DNA from: Dinoroseobacter sp013215265
GTDB lineage: Bacteria; Pseudomonadota; Alphaproteobacteria; Rhodobacterales; Rhodobacteraceae
Length of the DNA stretch: 64,000 bases
Direction: 5' to 3'
Assembly (NCBI GenBank): GCA_963691755.1
Contig: OY829366.1
Span: 1,302,001-1,366,000 of the forward strand
The translations under genes were made by a program, and so were the position numbers. The notes under the pieces were generated by a model. It was given only the letters and a program-made list of their open reading frames with translations, was not told the DNA's origin and did not search any database. Position 1 is the stretch's first letter; the number at the start of each line of letters is the position of its first letter. Of this stretch, positions 45,130 to 53,332 are shown piece by piece.

Positions 45130-46494
45130 TCAAGTTGAGCCAAGCTCGGAGAAATAGCTATTCAGCTTTTGCAGGTCTTTGGCCCTCAATACACCTTGAT
45201 TTGCGATCTCGTTGAGTTGCTGATTGGCTTTTCCAATCGTTGTCCACGCACTACTGGGATCATCGCTCTGCCAGCGTTGTTTAATGGCGCTGGCCCAATG
45301 ATCCTGAGCGGCCTGGCTGAGCAGGCTGGGCTCATTCAAGTAGACCAATCGGCTGGCCAGCCATCTCAGCCGCCGATCACCGAACGCCTGGGCTATTTCA
45401 AAACGCTTGGCCCAGGATGCAAACTGAAACTGGTTCAGTCGTTTCTTATCGTCGTTCGAATAAAATCCGGCGTAGATTTGCTCCTCCACCTCGTCAGGCT
45501 CTGGTCTATCTGCAAAGCGTTCAGCCAGTGCATCGCCAAGTGCGTCTTGCAGGGCTTGATTGCTTTGAAGGTCATTGGCACGTTCCAGCAATGCGGGATC
45601 GTCAATAAGGACCTCAAATATACTGGGTGCATTGTTGATTGCGACAGTCCTGACCTGCTTGGGCGATGCGTTCACTGCGTCTGCCATTGCAGTCGCATCG
45701 GTAGGGTCCAAGGTGTTCGGATCAACCAGGTCCAAATCCATGAATGCCATAGAGTTCCTGTTGTCCGGACTCTGCCCTGCAAAGGCACCACGATATGCCC
45801 GTGGCGGTGCAGCACCGAACCTCTCGACCAGTGTGAGTACCTGACCAGATTTCATCATGCCTTGGACATCGTTCTTGGAGCGGTTCCGAAGCGATTGTGC
45901 CCAGACCTCGGGTGCCCGATCCCGTATCAGCTTGGCGATGTGAATGGTGGCTTCCACATCAGCCAGGGCGTCATGAAAATTATCACTGACAAAACCGTTA
46001 GCCGGAGCCAGTTGATCAAGTTTGAAAATGATTTTACCGGCATCGTCAGTCGGCCAAGTCAGCGCATCTTTGGCCAACACCCAGGTGGCATAGACGACCT
46101 TCATGATATCCATACGATCATTTCCATCCATCTGAGTCAGGTAGAGATTGGGATGCAGGTTTTGGTAGAGCATCTGACGCAGCATCTGTTCGTCAAAAGC
46201 GATACTGTTAAAGCCGACCCAGGTGGCAGGACCCCATCGGTGGATCAGGCTGCTAATCTCTTGCGAAAACTCAAACGCTGAAGGCAGGTTAGAATCTGAT
46301 AGCATGTCTGGGCTGACGCCGGTGACCGCCAGTGCCCATGGGGCTGGCAGGATGTGTGGTGAGAGGCGGCATCGGATGTCAATGCGTTCAATTTCATCCA
46401 GACGATCGTCCGTCAGAATGCCAGCAAACTGAAGTGGCTGGTCGAACGCCGGTGATGTGCCGGATGTTTCAAGATCGTAAAATGCAAACATCAA
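45130..46494 (-). CDS. sbcB: exodeoxyribonuclease I-like 3'-5' exonuclease
   Basis: A 454-residue protein resembling ExoI. The DEDDh motifs are ExoI: FYDLETSGTSPAF near residue 5; ExoII: WVGFNSIAFDEQML near residue 92; ExoIII: NFHDALADVEAT near residue 172. The remaining 250 residues match the SH3-like and C-terminal regions of ExoI (for example 'SWAKRFEIAQAFGDRRL' near the end). ExoI degrades single-stranded DNA 3'-5' and works in mismatch repair and recombination. Here it sits in a mobile element, convergent with the replication genes, where it may process element DNA. The gene symbol marks similarity only. Confidence 0.82.
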   Translation of the reverse strand: MMFAFYDLETSGTSPAFDQPLQFAGILTDDRLDEIERIDIRCRLSPHILPAPWALAVTGVSPDMLSDSNLPSAFEFSQEISSLIHRWGPATWVGFNSIAFDEQMLRQMLYQNLHPNLYLTQMDGNDRMDIMKVVYATWVLAKDALTWPTDDAGKIIFKLDQLAPANGFVSDNFHDALADVEATIHIAKLIRDRAPEVWAQSLRNRSKNDVQGMMKSGQVLTLVERFGAAPPRAYRGAFAGQSPDNRNSMAFMDLDLVDPNTLDPTDATAMADAVNASPKQVRTVAINNAPSIFEVLIDDPALLERANDLQSNQALQDALGDALAERFADRPEPDEVEEQIYAGFYSNDDKKRLNQFQFASWAKRFEIAQAFGDRRLRWLASRLVYLNEPSLLSQAAQDHWASAIKQRWQSDDPSSAWTTIGKANQQLNEIANQGVLRAKDLQKLNSYFSELGST

Positions 46495-46600
46495 TCAATT
46501 CCTACACTCTAAGCTTCAGCTTATAGGTATTTTGCTCAGGTGTGGAATTGGTGCCAGTAGAAAACTGACCTCTAGACTGTTTCGACTGTGTTGTTTGGGT

Positions 46601-46615
46601 ATGCCCAAGTGAGGC
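46601..46615. repeat. left direct repeat ATGCCCAAGTGAGGC
   Basis: A 15-bp sequence matching 14 of 15 bases with the copy at 47336-47350; the two flank the serine recombinase gene. Possible recombination site. Confidence 0.55.
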
Positions 46616-46650
46616 TTTTTGGTGAGACACATCTGAAGCCCTTGTTTGTA

Positions 46651-46710
46651 TCAATTGGGTTATTTGTTGATTTATGAGACGAATCCTGTTAATGGTCTAG
46701 ACCCAATTGA
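46651..46710. repeat. inverted repeat upstream of the serine recombinase gene
   Basis: TCAATTGGGT (46651-46660) and ACCCAATTGA (46701-46710) are perfect inverted repeats 40 bp apart and share the CCCAAtTGA core with the flanking direct repeats. Likely recombinase binding sites (res-like) or an operator; the second arm lies 20 bases before the gene start. Confidence 0.55.
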
Positions 46711-46730
46711 GACAAAGCTCCGGAGTTCGA

Positions 46731-47279
46731 ATGAGAATAGCCTATCGTCGAGTTAGTTCCTTAGATCAAAACCTAGATCGTCAGTTGATAGATCAGGGCA
46801 ACATTGAGAAGGTCTTCGAAGAGAAGCTATCGGGTGCATCACGAGAGCGGCCAGCTTTGATGGAAATGATCGAGTTCAGCCGAGAGGGTGATACCGTTGT
46901 TGTACATGCTCTCGATAGGCTTGGGCGTGACATCAGGGACCTTTTGAACATCGTCGAAGAATTGAATGCGAAAGGCGTCGCTGTTGAGTTCGTGTCAGAA
47001 CGTCTTCGGTTTAGTCAGGATGATGATGATCCCTTGGCCAGACTCCAACTGCATATGTTGGCTTCTTTTGCTCAATGGGAGCGTTCAACCGCCAAACGCA
47101 GACAGGCTGAGGGTATCGCGAGAGCTAAGGAGCTAAATCCAGAGAAGTATCGCGGCAGGCCAACCAGCATTGACCCCGAACAAGTTCGGGCCTTGAAGAA
47201 GGAGGGGCTGGGAGCCACGGCAATAGCGACGAAACTGGGTATCGGTCGAGCATCTGTTTACCGGGCTTTGCGGTCCTAA
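46731..47279 (+). CDS. serine recombinase (resolvase/invertase family)
   Basis: A 182-residue small serine recombinase from the ATG at 46731 with CGGAG upstream. The catalytic Ser is in YRRVSSLDQN, with the family segments VVHALDRLGRDIRDLL and 'HMLASFAQWERSTAKRRQAEGI', and a C-terminal HTH (ATAIATKLGIGRASVYRALR). Related enzymes resolve dimers or invert DNA. Copies of a CCCAATTGA motif surround the gene. Confidence 0.9.
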   Translation: MRIAYRRVSSLDQNLDRQLIDQGNIEKVFEEKLSGASRERPALMEMIEFSREGDTVVVHALDRLGRDIRDLLNIVEELNAKGVAVEFVSERLRFSQDDDDPLARLQLHMLASFAQWERSTAKRRQAEGIARAKELNPEKYRGRPTSIDPEQVRALKKEGLGATAIATKLGIGRASVYRALRS

Positions 47280-47335
47280 CCAAGCACCCGCCGAAATCAA
47301 ACAATGGAGTGTTAGAGCAAGCTCATCTCTGGAGG

Positions 47336-47350
47336 ATGCCCAATTGAGGC
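47336..47350. repeat. right direct repeat ATGCCCAATTGAGGC
   Basis: Partner of the repeat at 46601-46615, with one mismatch. It lies 56 bases after the recombinase stop. Confidence 0.55.
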
Positions 47351-47359
47351 GTCGGCAAA

Positions 47360-47390
47360 CTTGGCCTGATACCTATCTATTTCAGGCAAG
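47360..47390 (-). terminator. hairpin just after the reverse transcriptase stop
   Basis: TCAGGCAAG pairs with CTTGGCCTGA (one bulge), directly downstream of the reverse transcriptase stop on its strand. A T-run is weak, so it could be a terminator or part of a 3' RNA element. Confidence 0.35.
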
Positions 47391-47391
47391 G

Positions 47392-48885
47392 TTATGAAAA
47401 CCAAGCATTTTTCTTGAACAATTCAATTTCTTCGGGCTGCATTACCTCGGTGGCGTTTTCAACTTCCTCAACAACTATTAACTTTGAAGACATTGCGGTT
47501 TTGAGGGCGTTGCTAGAAATCCAATCTTGGTTCCAAAGCTCGGTATCGTCTCCATTTACGATCCTGCACAGTGGCTCAGTACTTTCAAAGTTCAGCCCCA
47601 CGGTTTTGGGTCGTGTAACCCGTTGCATCCACACTTCCAGATAGCCATTGTGGGGTATTTTGCTCATTTTTGCGTTAACCAGCGTCCATAGCCTTTCTTT
47701 TTCCGGAGCCTCAGCCAAAGATATTAAGTGGCTTAGAATTCCTGCAATTGCGGGGAAGGCCAGCGGCGAAACAACTGCAATGTCTGTAGCAATAGCGACT
47801 TGAACATCTAAATCTTCCGGTTGAACTTTTTGATCCAGTATCTCCGAATGGAGATTGCCGCATAAGCGCCGAAGTGCTCCACTATTCGGAAACTTACGAC
47901 CAAATGAATGCAGTCTAAGCAGTTTCTTCTGGATCGTTTGTGCGTTGGTTTCGCCAAGGTCTTGAAGATCGATACCAGCCAATTTATCTGCCTTTACCGA
48001 TCCTTCAATAACATTGCTGTTTAGCTGCGTTTTGGCACTTCCGAGTTTCATGCCCACAATTCTTAGCTTATCGCTGACTACCTTGAGCAATTCTTCAGCC
48101 CGCCCATCACTGTTAGTGAATATTCGGTAGTCATCTCGATACCTTAGAATTTTGAAGTCGCTGCTCTCGCCAACTGCGAGGTTAATCTGTTCATCAACAA
48201 ATCCCAGAACGAGTTCAGCGATAAAATCCATTAGAACTGAACCTTGGCAAATGCCATTTGTCTGGCCATATCGACTCGATTGGATATGGTTGTCGATCTT
48301 GTTTCCGAGTAAATTCTTGTCCGTCTTGTTTTTCTTGGCGTGTTCGATTCCGTGCAGAGACCATGGAATACTATGAGTATAGAGTGCCCCGTAACAGTCA
48401 GTTACGTCAGAATGTAAGAGGTGGCTGTACTCCAGTGAGTAGACCAATGAGCGTTGCTCCACTCGTTGCCACCAATTGCGAACTTGTGCCGCTTGGTCTT
48501 TCTGTTCATCTTCTGACAGAATCGGTTCGCTACAGCATTCAACGATGCCCTGTCCGAATGATGATAGTCGCGCTGTAATCTGCTGCCAATTATCCTCGTC
48601 GCAAATAGTGTTAACCAAAGACACATATATTGCAGGGTGCATCAACTCATATGGCCGCCAAGCGAACCTGCCATCCTTGTTGGTCACTAGCTGATAATTT
48701 ACTTCTGAATGCTCCCAAGGCTTTGAGCCGAAGTCGGAGAAAGACTTTCCTGCCAAAACATCTGAAACTTTATGGAGAATTGGTTCAAAACTGATGTAGC
48801 TAGGAAAATCTCCATTGAAGTAGCTACTACCTTTCAGAAAGTGAGCCCTAGCTTCATCGTTGGATGCATTCGAAATTAGTTTCAT
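47392..48885 (-). CDS. defence-type reverse transcriptase (Abi/unknown-group RT)
   Basis: A 497-residue RNA-directed DNA polymerase. The palm shows motif A in LLHSDVTDCYGALYTHSIPW, then GQTNGICQGSVLMDFIAELV (motif B) and ILRYRDDYRIF with the YxDD catalytic box as YRDD. There is no group II intron maturase domain and no retron-specific NAxxH motif. 'THSIPWSLHG' and the RYRDDYRIF box are typical of the Abi-like/unknown-group RTs that include anti-phage DRT systems. The C-terminal 200 residues are helical and may be a protein-primer or HEPN-like region as in that group (inference). It has no partner enzyme; it lies between a recombinase and an integrase. Base composition is visibly AT-richer than the backbone. 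Confidence 0.87.
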   Translation of the reverse strand: MKLISNASNDEARAHFLKGSSYFNGDFPSYISFEPILHKVSDVLAGKSFSDFGSKPWEHSEVNYQLVTNKDGRFAWRPYELMHPAIYVSLVNTICDEDNWQQITARLSSFGQGIVECCSEPILSEDEQKDQAAQVRNWWQRVEQRSLVYSLEYSHLLHSDVTDCYGALYTHSIPWSLHGIEHAKKNKTDKNLLGNKIDNHIQSSRYGQTNGICQGSVLMDFIAELVLGFVDEQINLAVGESSDFKILRYRDDYRIFTNSDGRAEELLKVVSDKLRIVGMKLGSAKTQLNSNVIEGSVKADKLAGIDLQDLGETNAQTIQKKLLRLHSFGRKFPNSGALRRLCGNLHSEILDQKVQPEDLDVQVAIATDIAVVSPLAFPAIAGILSHLISLAEAPEKERLWTLVNAKMSKIPHNGYLEVWMQRVTRPKTVGLNFESTEPLCRIVNGDDTELWNQDWISSNALKTAMSSKLIVVEEVENATEVMQPEEIELFKKNAWFS

Positions 48886-48963
48886 ATCAATCGGTTCGTC
48901 TGGGTAGAATTTCGTCGTTCGTTGTGAATATCACGCACCCATAAGCTGAAAGCGATGTCTGGT

Positions 48964-50307
48964 CTAGCTCCCTTTGGGTGTTAGGAATTCAAGTTTAAGC
49001 CCTTCGACCGCAATCGCCCTAGGAATGAGCAAGGGCCCAAATCCATACTTCCCGGACACGTCTCTTGCAGAATGTCCCGTAATCTTATCGTTGACCCGCT
49101 TCTCGACTGCGTTGTCTTTCATGGAGCGTTCAATATCACCAAGTGAAATCTCGCCCGTTTCAAGCTGCTCAATCATTTCATCCGTGACACCAGCGTTTTC
49201 GAGCATCTGTTTGAATGTGCCTCTCAGCGAATGCACTGCCTTACGGGGATGGCTGGTCACATTCCGCACATATGGCATCAACCGCTTGCTGGCGTCGTTT
49301 TGTGCTTTTCCATTCCTGTCGATCGTGTAGTCGAAAACGCGACCCTTTCCTCCATTGAGTAGCGGGGCAATCTTTGAGTGGATTGGAATCACGCGATGGG
49401 AACCGTCAGTTTTTACAAGGGTTTCATCGGGGCGTAGGTCCAAATACATCAACCCTCCGAAGTCTGTTTTGACTTGATCCCAGGTTAGAAGAGCGATCTC
49501 ATCCAGTCGTGCCCCTGTGGTAGCAAGGATCGTCAGGCAAAGCCGATCCTGGTTCGACATTTCTTGGTCAAACAGTTTCCGAAGCTCATCTGGTTCAAAC
49601 GGCAAATATGGCAAAGACTTCTTTCCGAAATTGGAAAGCTTCATGTTGAACAACGGATTTTCGTCGATGTGACCTTCCTGTTCGCACCATGTAAGGAAGG
49701 CTGAAACTTTGGTGTTCAGGGAACTAATTGTCTTATTAGCTCTGCCTTGTCCGTGGTTCCACTTGGCGTATTGGTAACCATGAACCTTACCTACGTCCCG
49801 GACATTCAAGTCGCCAACTACTTTCACGAACTCCCGCAGCTTGTTCAGCCGAGAAGTGCGTTCCTTGTAGTTACCTTGGTTAGTCTCTTCCAGGTGTTCT
49901 ATCCAGGCGGGCAAGAGTCTAGTGATCTTGAGTGCTGGGTCCTTATCCAAGCCGTACATCTGCACCGCCAAGGGGTTGGTTACAAAGACCTTTGAAAAGT
50001 CCCCAATTGTCTGAGTGAAGCCAATTTCATTGGTTTCATCCACATATTGGCTGTGTAGACCGGCCAGCTTTCGATCAAACTCGGCGTAGATTTCGTTGGC
50101 TAGAGGAACGAGTTTAGTCTTGGCAACCCTTGGGTCTGTTGTGCCTGTTGAACGCATCATCTGCTTCTGAGAGCCCTTCCTGAGGGCATCGGGCATTGTA
50201 ACGCAAACGTAATACTTACCACCTTTGGCAGAAAGCGGCACTAGGGTTGGGGCGTGATAATCGGGTCGATTTTCCAGTCCGATATAGTCCAAATTATAGT
50301 CCATCAT
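48964..50307 (-). CDS. tyrosine recombinase / phage-type integrase
   Basis: A site-specific integrase of about 448 residues. The catalytic Arg is in TGARLDEIALL, the HxxR in HSLRGTFKQML, the second His in ITGHSARDV and the nucleophile Tyr in SGKYGFG. The open frame continues upstream to 50436 through the tRNA-Cys fragment, but that part is tRNA-derived; I place the start at the Met near 50307. The gene begins next to the attachment site, the usual layout for tRNA-targeting elements, and reads away from it. Confidence 0.88.
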   Translation of the reverse strand: MMDYNLDYIGLENRPDYHAPTLVPLSAKGGKYYVCVTMPDALRKGSQKQMMRSTGTTDPRVAKTKLVPLANEIYAEFDRKLAGLHSQYVDETNEIGFTQTIGDFSKVFVTNPLAVQMYGLDKDPALKITRLLPAWIEHLEETNQGNYKERTSRLNKLREFVKVVGDLNVRDVGKVHGYQYAKWNHGQGRANKTISSLNTKVSAFLTWCEQEGHIDENPLFNMKLSNFGKKSLPYLPFEPDELRKLFDQEMSNQDRLCLTILATTGARLDEIALLTWDQVKTDFGGLMYLDLRPDETLVKTDGSHRVIPIHSKIAPLLNGGKGRVFDYTIDRNGKAQNDASKRLMPYVRNVTSHPRKAVHSLRGTFKQMLENAGVTDEMIEQLETGEISLGDIERSMKDNAVEKRVNDKITGHSARDVSGKYGFGPLLIPRAIAVEGLKLEFLTPKGS

Positions 50308-50376
50308 ACCATCTAAGGTAGGTGGAAACCCTTGTTTTTCAATGCTTTCAGAGGGTTGATCTTCAAAAAGACTATA

Positions 50377-50425
50377 TGGAGGCGAGTACCGGAATCGAAC
50401 CGGTGTACACGGATTTGCAATCCAG
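50377..50425 (-). other. attachment site: 3' fragment of a tRNA-Cys gene
   Basis: On the minus strand 49 bases match the 3' part of tRNA-Cys: anticodon loop TTGCAAA (anticodon GCA), variable region, a T-arm with ACCGGTTCGATTCCGGT, and the acceptor end to CTCCA. The 5' half (acceptor 5' strand and D-arm) is absent, so it is not a functional tRNA gene but an att repeat. The intact tRNA-Cys is expected at the other end of an integrated element, beyond the window. Confidence 0.8.
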
Positions 50426-50533
50426 AAAGAGCGCAAGCGAAAACAACGGCTTAAGGGTGCAAAACACCCCCTGACAAAAAGTGAACAAAAAGCGAAAGTT
50501 TCAAAGCCAAATTCGCCGGTTCAAAACGAAAAA

Positions 50534-50567
50534 GGCCCCGTCACAGCGGCAACTGTGAACCGGGGCC
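50534..50567 (-). terminator. strong intrinsic terminator
   Basis: GGCCCCG-TCACAG - cggcaa - CTGTGA-ac-CGGGGCC makes a long stem; read on the minus strand it is followed by TTTTTCG. No gene ends immediately upstream on the minus strand, so it may insulate the attachment site and integrase from transcripts from the right. Confidence 0.6.
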
Positions 50568-50605
50568 AAATAGAAAAAGCCTGTCAGCTTTCGCAGTACG
50601 TTAGC

Positions 50606-50677
50606 ATGAGCAAGCGCCACACCGCAAACGCTCAGTCGGCTTTTTCGCGGCCTCTGACCGGTGAGGTGGTCCAATGA
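50606..50677 (+). CDS. possible 23-residue leader peptide
   Basis: A short frame MSKRHTANAQSAFSRPLTG ending EVVQ overlaps the start of the next gene by ATGA, as in coupled genes. The ribosome binding site is weak, so it is only a candidate. Confidence 0.3.
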   Translation: MSKRHTANAQSAFSRPLTGEVVQ

Positions 50678-51537
50678 GCTGGCGCATCGCAAATGAATGC
50701 GCCGAGCGCCGCTTTGGCAGCGCCGCGCGCAAGCAGATCATCATGTTCCTGGCGGATAAGGCGAGCGATGATGGCTCGGGCATCTGGTGTTCCAAGGGGA
50801 CGATCCAGCGCCACACAGAGCTCAGCGAGAGCACGGTCAAGCGCACCATCATCGACTTCCTGCGCGAAGGCATTCTGATCGAGACGGGGCGAAGGCAATG
50901 CAAGAACGGCTACACCGTCATTTACCGCATCGTTCTGGAGCGCGTGTCCGCGCTCGAAGCCACGGCTGAGCCTGATATTGAGACGGGGGTCACTGTGAAC
51001 CCCGTCCCGCCTGAACCCGGTACAGGGTCCACGGTGAACGGGGTACGGGGTTCACGGTGGACCCCAAACCATCCTAAAACCATCCATAAACCACCTACGC
51101 GCAGGCGCGAGGCGGCGGAGGAGGTTGAAGATCTTGAAGCTGAGAAGATCTTGGCAGCCTATCCCGAAGACAGGATCCGAGACCAGCGGACTACTCTGCG
51201 TTTGATCGCAGCAGCTGTTAAGGCCGGAGTGAAGCCCGACGATCTGAAGCAAGCGGTCAAAGCCTATGCCAAGGAAAGCGAAGGCTACACGCGCAGCAAG
51301 GTCTGTTTCTCGGACAACTGGTTCAAGATGCGGCGTTGGGAGAAGGGGCTTGCCCAGGTGCAGGCGGACCGCGAGAAGGCGCGAGAGGCCGAAGCCAAAG
51401 GCCGTGCAAGCCTTGCCGAGTGGATCCACGAGCGCCATCCCCTGTGCCGCCACATCACCAACCGGCAGATCGAGGATTTGATCACGTCAAAGCTGGTGAC
51501 GCCCGAGCAGGTGCGCGCTGCGGGGTTGCAGGCGTGA
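50674..51537 (+). CDS. helix-turn-helix replication-type protein
   Basis: A 287-residue protein. The N-terminal 90 residues form a winged helix-turn-helix (ARKQIIMFLADKASDDGSG, CSKGTIQRHTELSESTVKR, TIIDFLREGILIE), as in phage and plasmid replication initiators of the DnaD/helix-turn-helix type. The middle (about 95-145) is proline-rich and probably unstructured; the C-terminal part is helical and charged. In roseobacter prophage-like islands such a gene commonly lies near replication modules; I see no partner here. The ATG overlaps the preceding 23-residue frame. Confidence 0.7.
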   Translation: MSWRIANECAERRFGSAARKQIIMFLADKASDDGSGIWCSKGTIQRHTELSESTVKRTIIDFLREGILIETGRRQCKNGYTVIYRIVLERVSALEATAEPDIETGVTVNPVPPEPGTGSTVNGVRGSRWTPNHPKTIHKPPTRRREAAEEVEDLEAEKILAAYPEDRIRDQRTTLRLIAAAVKAGVKPDDLKQAVKAYAKESEGYTRSKVCFSDNWFKMRRWEKGLAQVQADREKAREAEAKGRASLAEWIHERHPLCRHITNRQIEDLITSKLVTPEQVRAAGLQA

Positions 51538-51611
51538 AAGGGATCGGCGTGAACAGCGGGTTTCGTGCGGTTGAACTCAGGGCAACGCCGTTGAGAGTTT
51601 GCGTCCTCTGG

Positions 51612-52619
51612 TCAGCTGTTGATCTCGGTCTCAAAGGTCTCGATCGTAGCAATGATTTCATCGAAGGTTTGTGCGTCACCGATGATCATTTCCCGCATCC
51701 CGGCATAGTCTTTTCGAAGAGCGACAGTGAGATCGGCGTTTGGGGTCAAGCGCAAAGAACCGGGCTTGGCCTCGTCGTAGTTTGCCCAGGCGGATTTGAA
51801 GAATACCGATTTGTGATGAGCGACTTGGGTCAGCAAATCAAGCTTTTCGAGAGCACGTTTTTTGGCTTCATGCCCAATCAGCTGCGCCATATCGTAGTAA
51901 TGGCGGGACATGCGATCTGCGAGGGGTTTGGTTGCATCTTGATGAAAAAGCATATGCAAAATGGTGGCTTTTTCCCAGAACGTGCGCTCGACCCCCAACA
52001 CTTTCACGCCGACCAGACCGTCTTTCAGAAGATCGGGAAAAGCCTGATGCAGGTAAGGCGCAATGTCGATCTGCTCAGCGGGCAGCTGGACGCCACGGGC
52101 ACCGAATTCAAAGCGTACAACCGGTTTGACATAGCCCGCATCGCTTTCTGCCAACGCAGGGTACGCAAAGAGAATGGTTTGCGGATCACTGGGGTCGACC
52201 GATAGCGTGAAGCTTTGTTCTAGACTGGAGCCAAATGCTGTTTGAATCTCGGCCAGAAGTTGGCCTCCGACGGCTTTTTTCGCCGCTTCCTCTAGTTCCT
52301 GAAGCAACTTTTTCTGCTTCTTGCCCGATAGGTCCGGGTCTTCTGGGTCACGGTCGCCTACAAACCCGAGTTGTTCGCGGTCTAGCGAGAGGTCCACATC
52401 CTCGGAGAAACGGTGGATCACGTCGTAGGCTTTGGACAGGGAAGTTCCGCCCTTGAAGATCATTTGCTCGCCAAAAGATGGTAGTGCAAAGAGCTGCTTT
52501 AGGGACCAGCAAACCCAGAAATCTTTTTCGATGATTGCCTTCGACATTCCAAGCTGCGCTGCAGTTTCTTGAAAGGCTTCATCTCTGAGTTCAGGTGCGT
52601 CGTTGGCGAAATTTTCCAT
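51612..52619 (-). CDS. abiEii: AbiEii/AbiGii-type nucleotidyltransferase toxin
   Basis: A 335-residue type IV-like toxin of the AbiEii family. The nucleotidyltransferase motif is IFKGGTSLSKAYDVIHRFSE (GS) followed by EDVDLSLD (DxD). AbiEii toxins modify tRNA or other nucleic-acid targets and stall growth in phage-infected cells when the antitoxin fails. The ATG at 52619 is 2 bases after the antitoxin stop; an upstream in-frame start at 52664 would overlap it. Confidence 0.9.
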   Translation of the reverse strand: MENFANDAPELRDEAFQETAAQLGMSKAIIEKDFWVCWSLKQLFALPSFGEQMIFKGGTSLSKAYDVIHRFSEDVDLSLDREQLGFVGDRDPEDPDLSGKKQKKLLQELEEAAKKAVGGQLLAEIQTAFGSSLEQSFTLSVDPSDPQTILFAYPALAESDAGYVKPVVRFEFGARGVQLPAEQIDIAPYLHQAFPDLLKDGLVGVKVLGVERTFWEKATILHMLFHQDATKPLADRMSRHYYDMAQLIGHEAKKRALEKLDLLTQVAHHKSVFFKSAWANYDEAKPGSLRLTPNADLTVALRKDYAGMREMIIGDAQTFDEIIATIETFETEINS

Positions 52620-52621
52620 GC

Positions 52622-53218
52622 TTAAGCGTGTGCAACAATCTGTTGCACGACGGGGTGCATCCATGCAGGGACGTGCCTGCTTTGCTTTGCCAAGAGCTTC
52701 CGATCATTGTCGTCCAGTGCGCGTGCAAGGCGGTCGACGATTTGACTGTCTACACGGTCCTTGCCGACATAACGCAACGCCTGGAAGACAACCCCAGTCT
52801 TATGTCCAGCGCCGACCAATGTTTTGGGGGATGCCTTGCGGAACTGGATGACTTGCCGCCCAACTTTCTTAGTGCGGGTTGGGCCGTCGGTCATATAGGT
52901 CGGCTTGGATGGTACCTGAGTGGAAAGGCCCAACTGATTGGCAGCCATCGAAGGAGAAGGTTGCAAGATCTGACCGTCCTTTCGAGCAACAGCTTTTGCG
53001 ATGTCATCGGCGGAAGGCGACAGAAATCCGAAGCGCGGGCTCTTCTTCGGGTAGTCATACAGCCCTCGCGTCAGTCGGCGGATCACACCCTGATCAGCAA
53101 GGCGTGACAGGGCCTGATCTACGCTTGCGCGGGATCCGATGTCGAGAAAATCGGTCGGCGCAAAGATTGCGCCGCGACCTTTTCCGATGATGCGTTGCTT
53201 GATGTTTGACGTAATCAT
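52622..53218 (-). CDS. AbiEi-type antitoxin (DUF6088 family)
   Basis: A 198-residue protein from the ATG at 53218 (reads MITSNIKQRIIGKGRGAIF). The N-terminal winged helix (FLDIGSRASVDQALSRLADQ, then VIRRLTRGLYDYP) is typical of AbiEi-like/DUF6088 antitoxins, which neutralise the toxin and repress the operon. The remainder is the helical antitoxin domain. It precedes the toxin gene by 2 bases. Palindromic candidate operators lie upstream at 53333-53375. Confidence 0.85.
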   Translation of the reverse strand: MITSNIKQRIIGKGRGAIFAPTDFLDIGSRASVDQALSRLADQGVIRRLTRGLYDYPKKSPRFGFLSPSADDIAKAVARKDGQILQPSPSMAANQLGLSTQVPSKPTYMTDGPTRTKKVGRQVIQFRKASPKTLVGAGHKTGVVFQALRYVGKDRVDSQIVDRLARALDDNDRKLLAKQSRHVPAWMHPVVQQIVAHA

Positions 53219-53332
53219 GTTCGAACTCCTTGTCAGAAAATATGATATGTTTTTCTGAAAGTCAACGGGCCATGGAACAACCCCTCGGTAGGTGCAACTG
53301 GTATAGGGCAAAGGGGAGAACTGGTGCGAAAT

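Noticed and set aside
47392..48885. Group II intron or retron assignment for the reverse transcriptase
   Set aside because: No maturase or endonuclease domain, no intron-like RNA around it, and no retron-typical motif or upstream msr/msd-like repeat in the 78-base gap to the integrase gene.
50377..50425. Functional tRNA-Cys gene
   Set aside because: The acceptor 5' strand and D-arm are missing; the bases upstream of the anticodon loop do not fold as a tRNA.
51534..51611. A further plus-strand gene coupled to the HTH protein (GTG at 51534)
   Set aside because: The frame runs into the antisense strand of the AbiEii gene and shows no family-like sequence.
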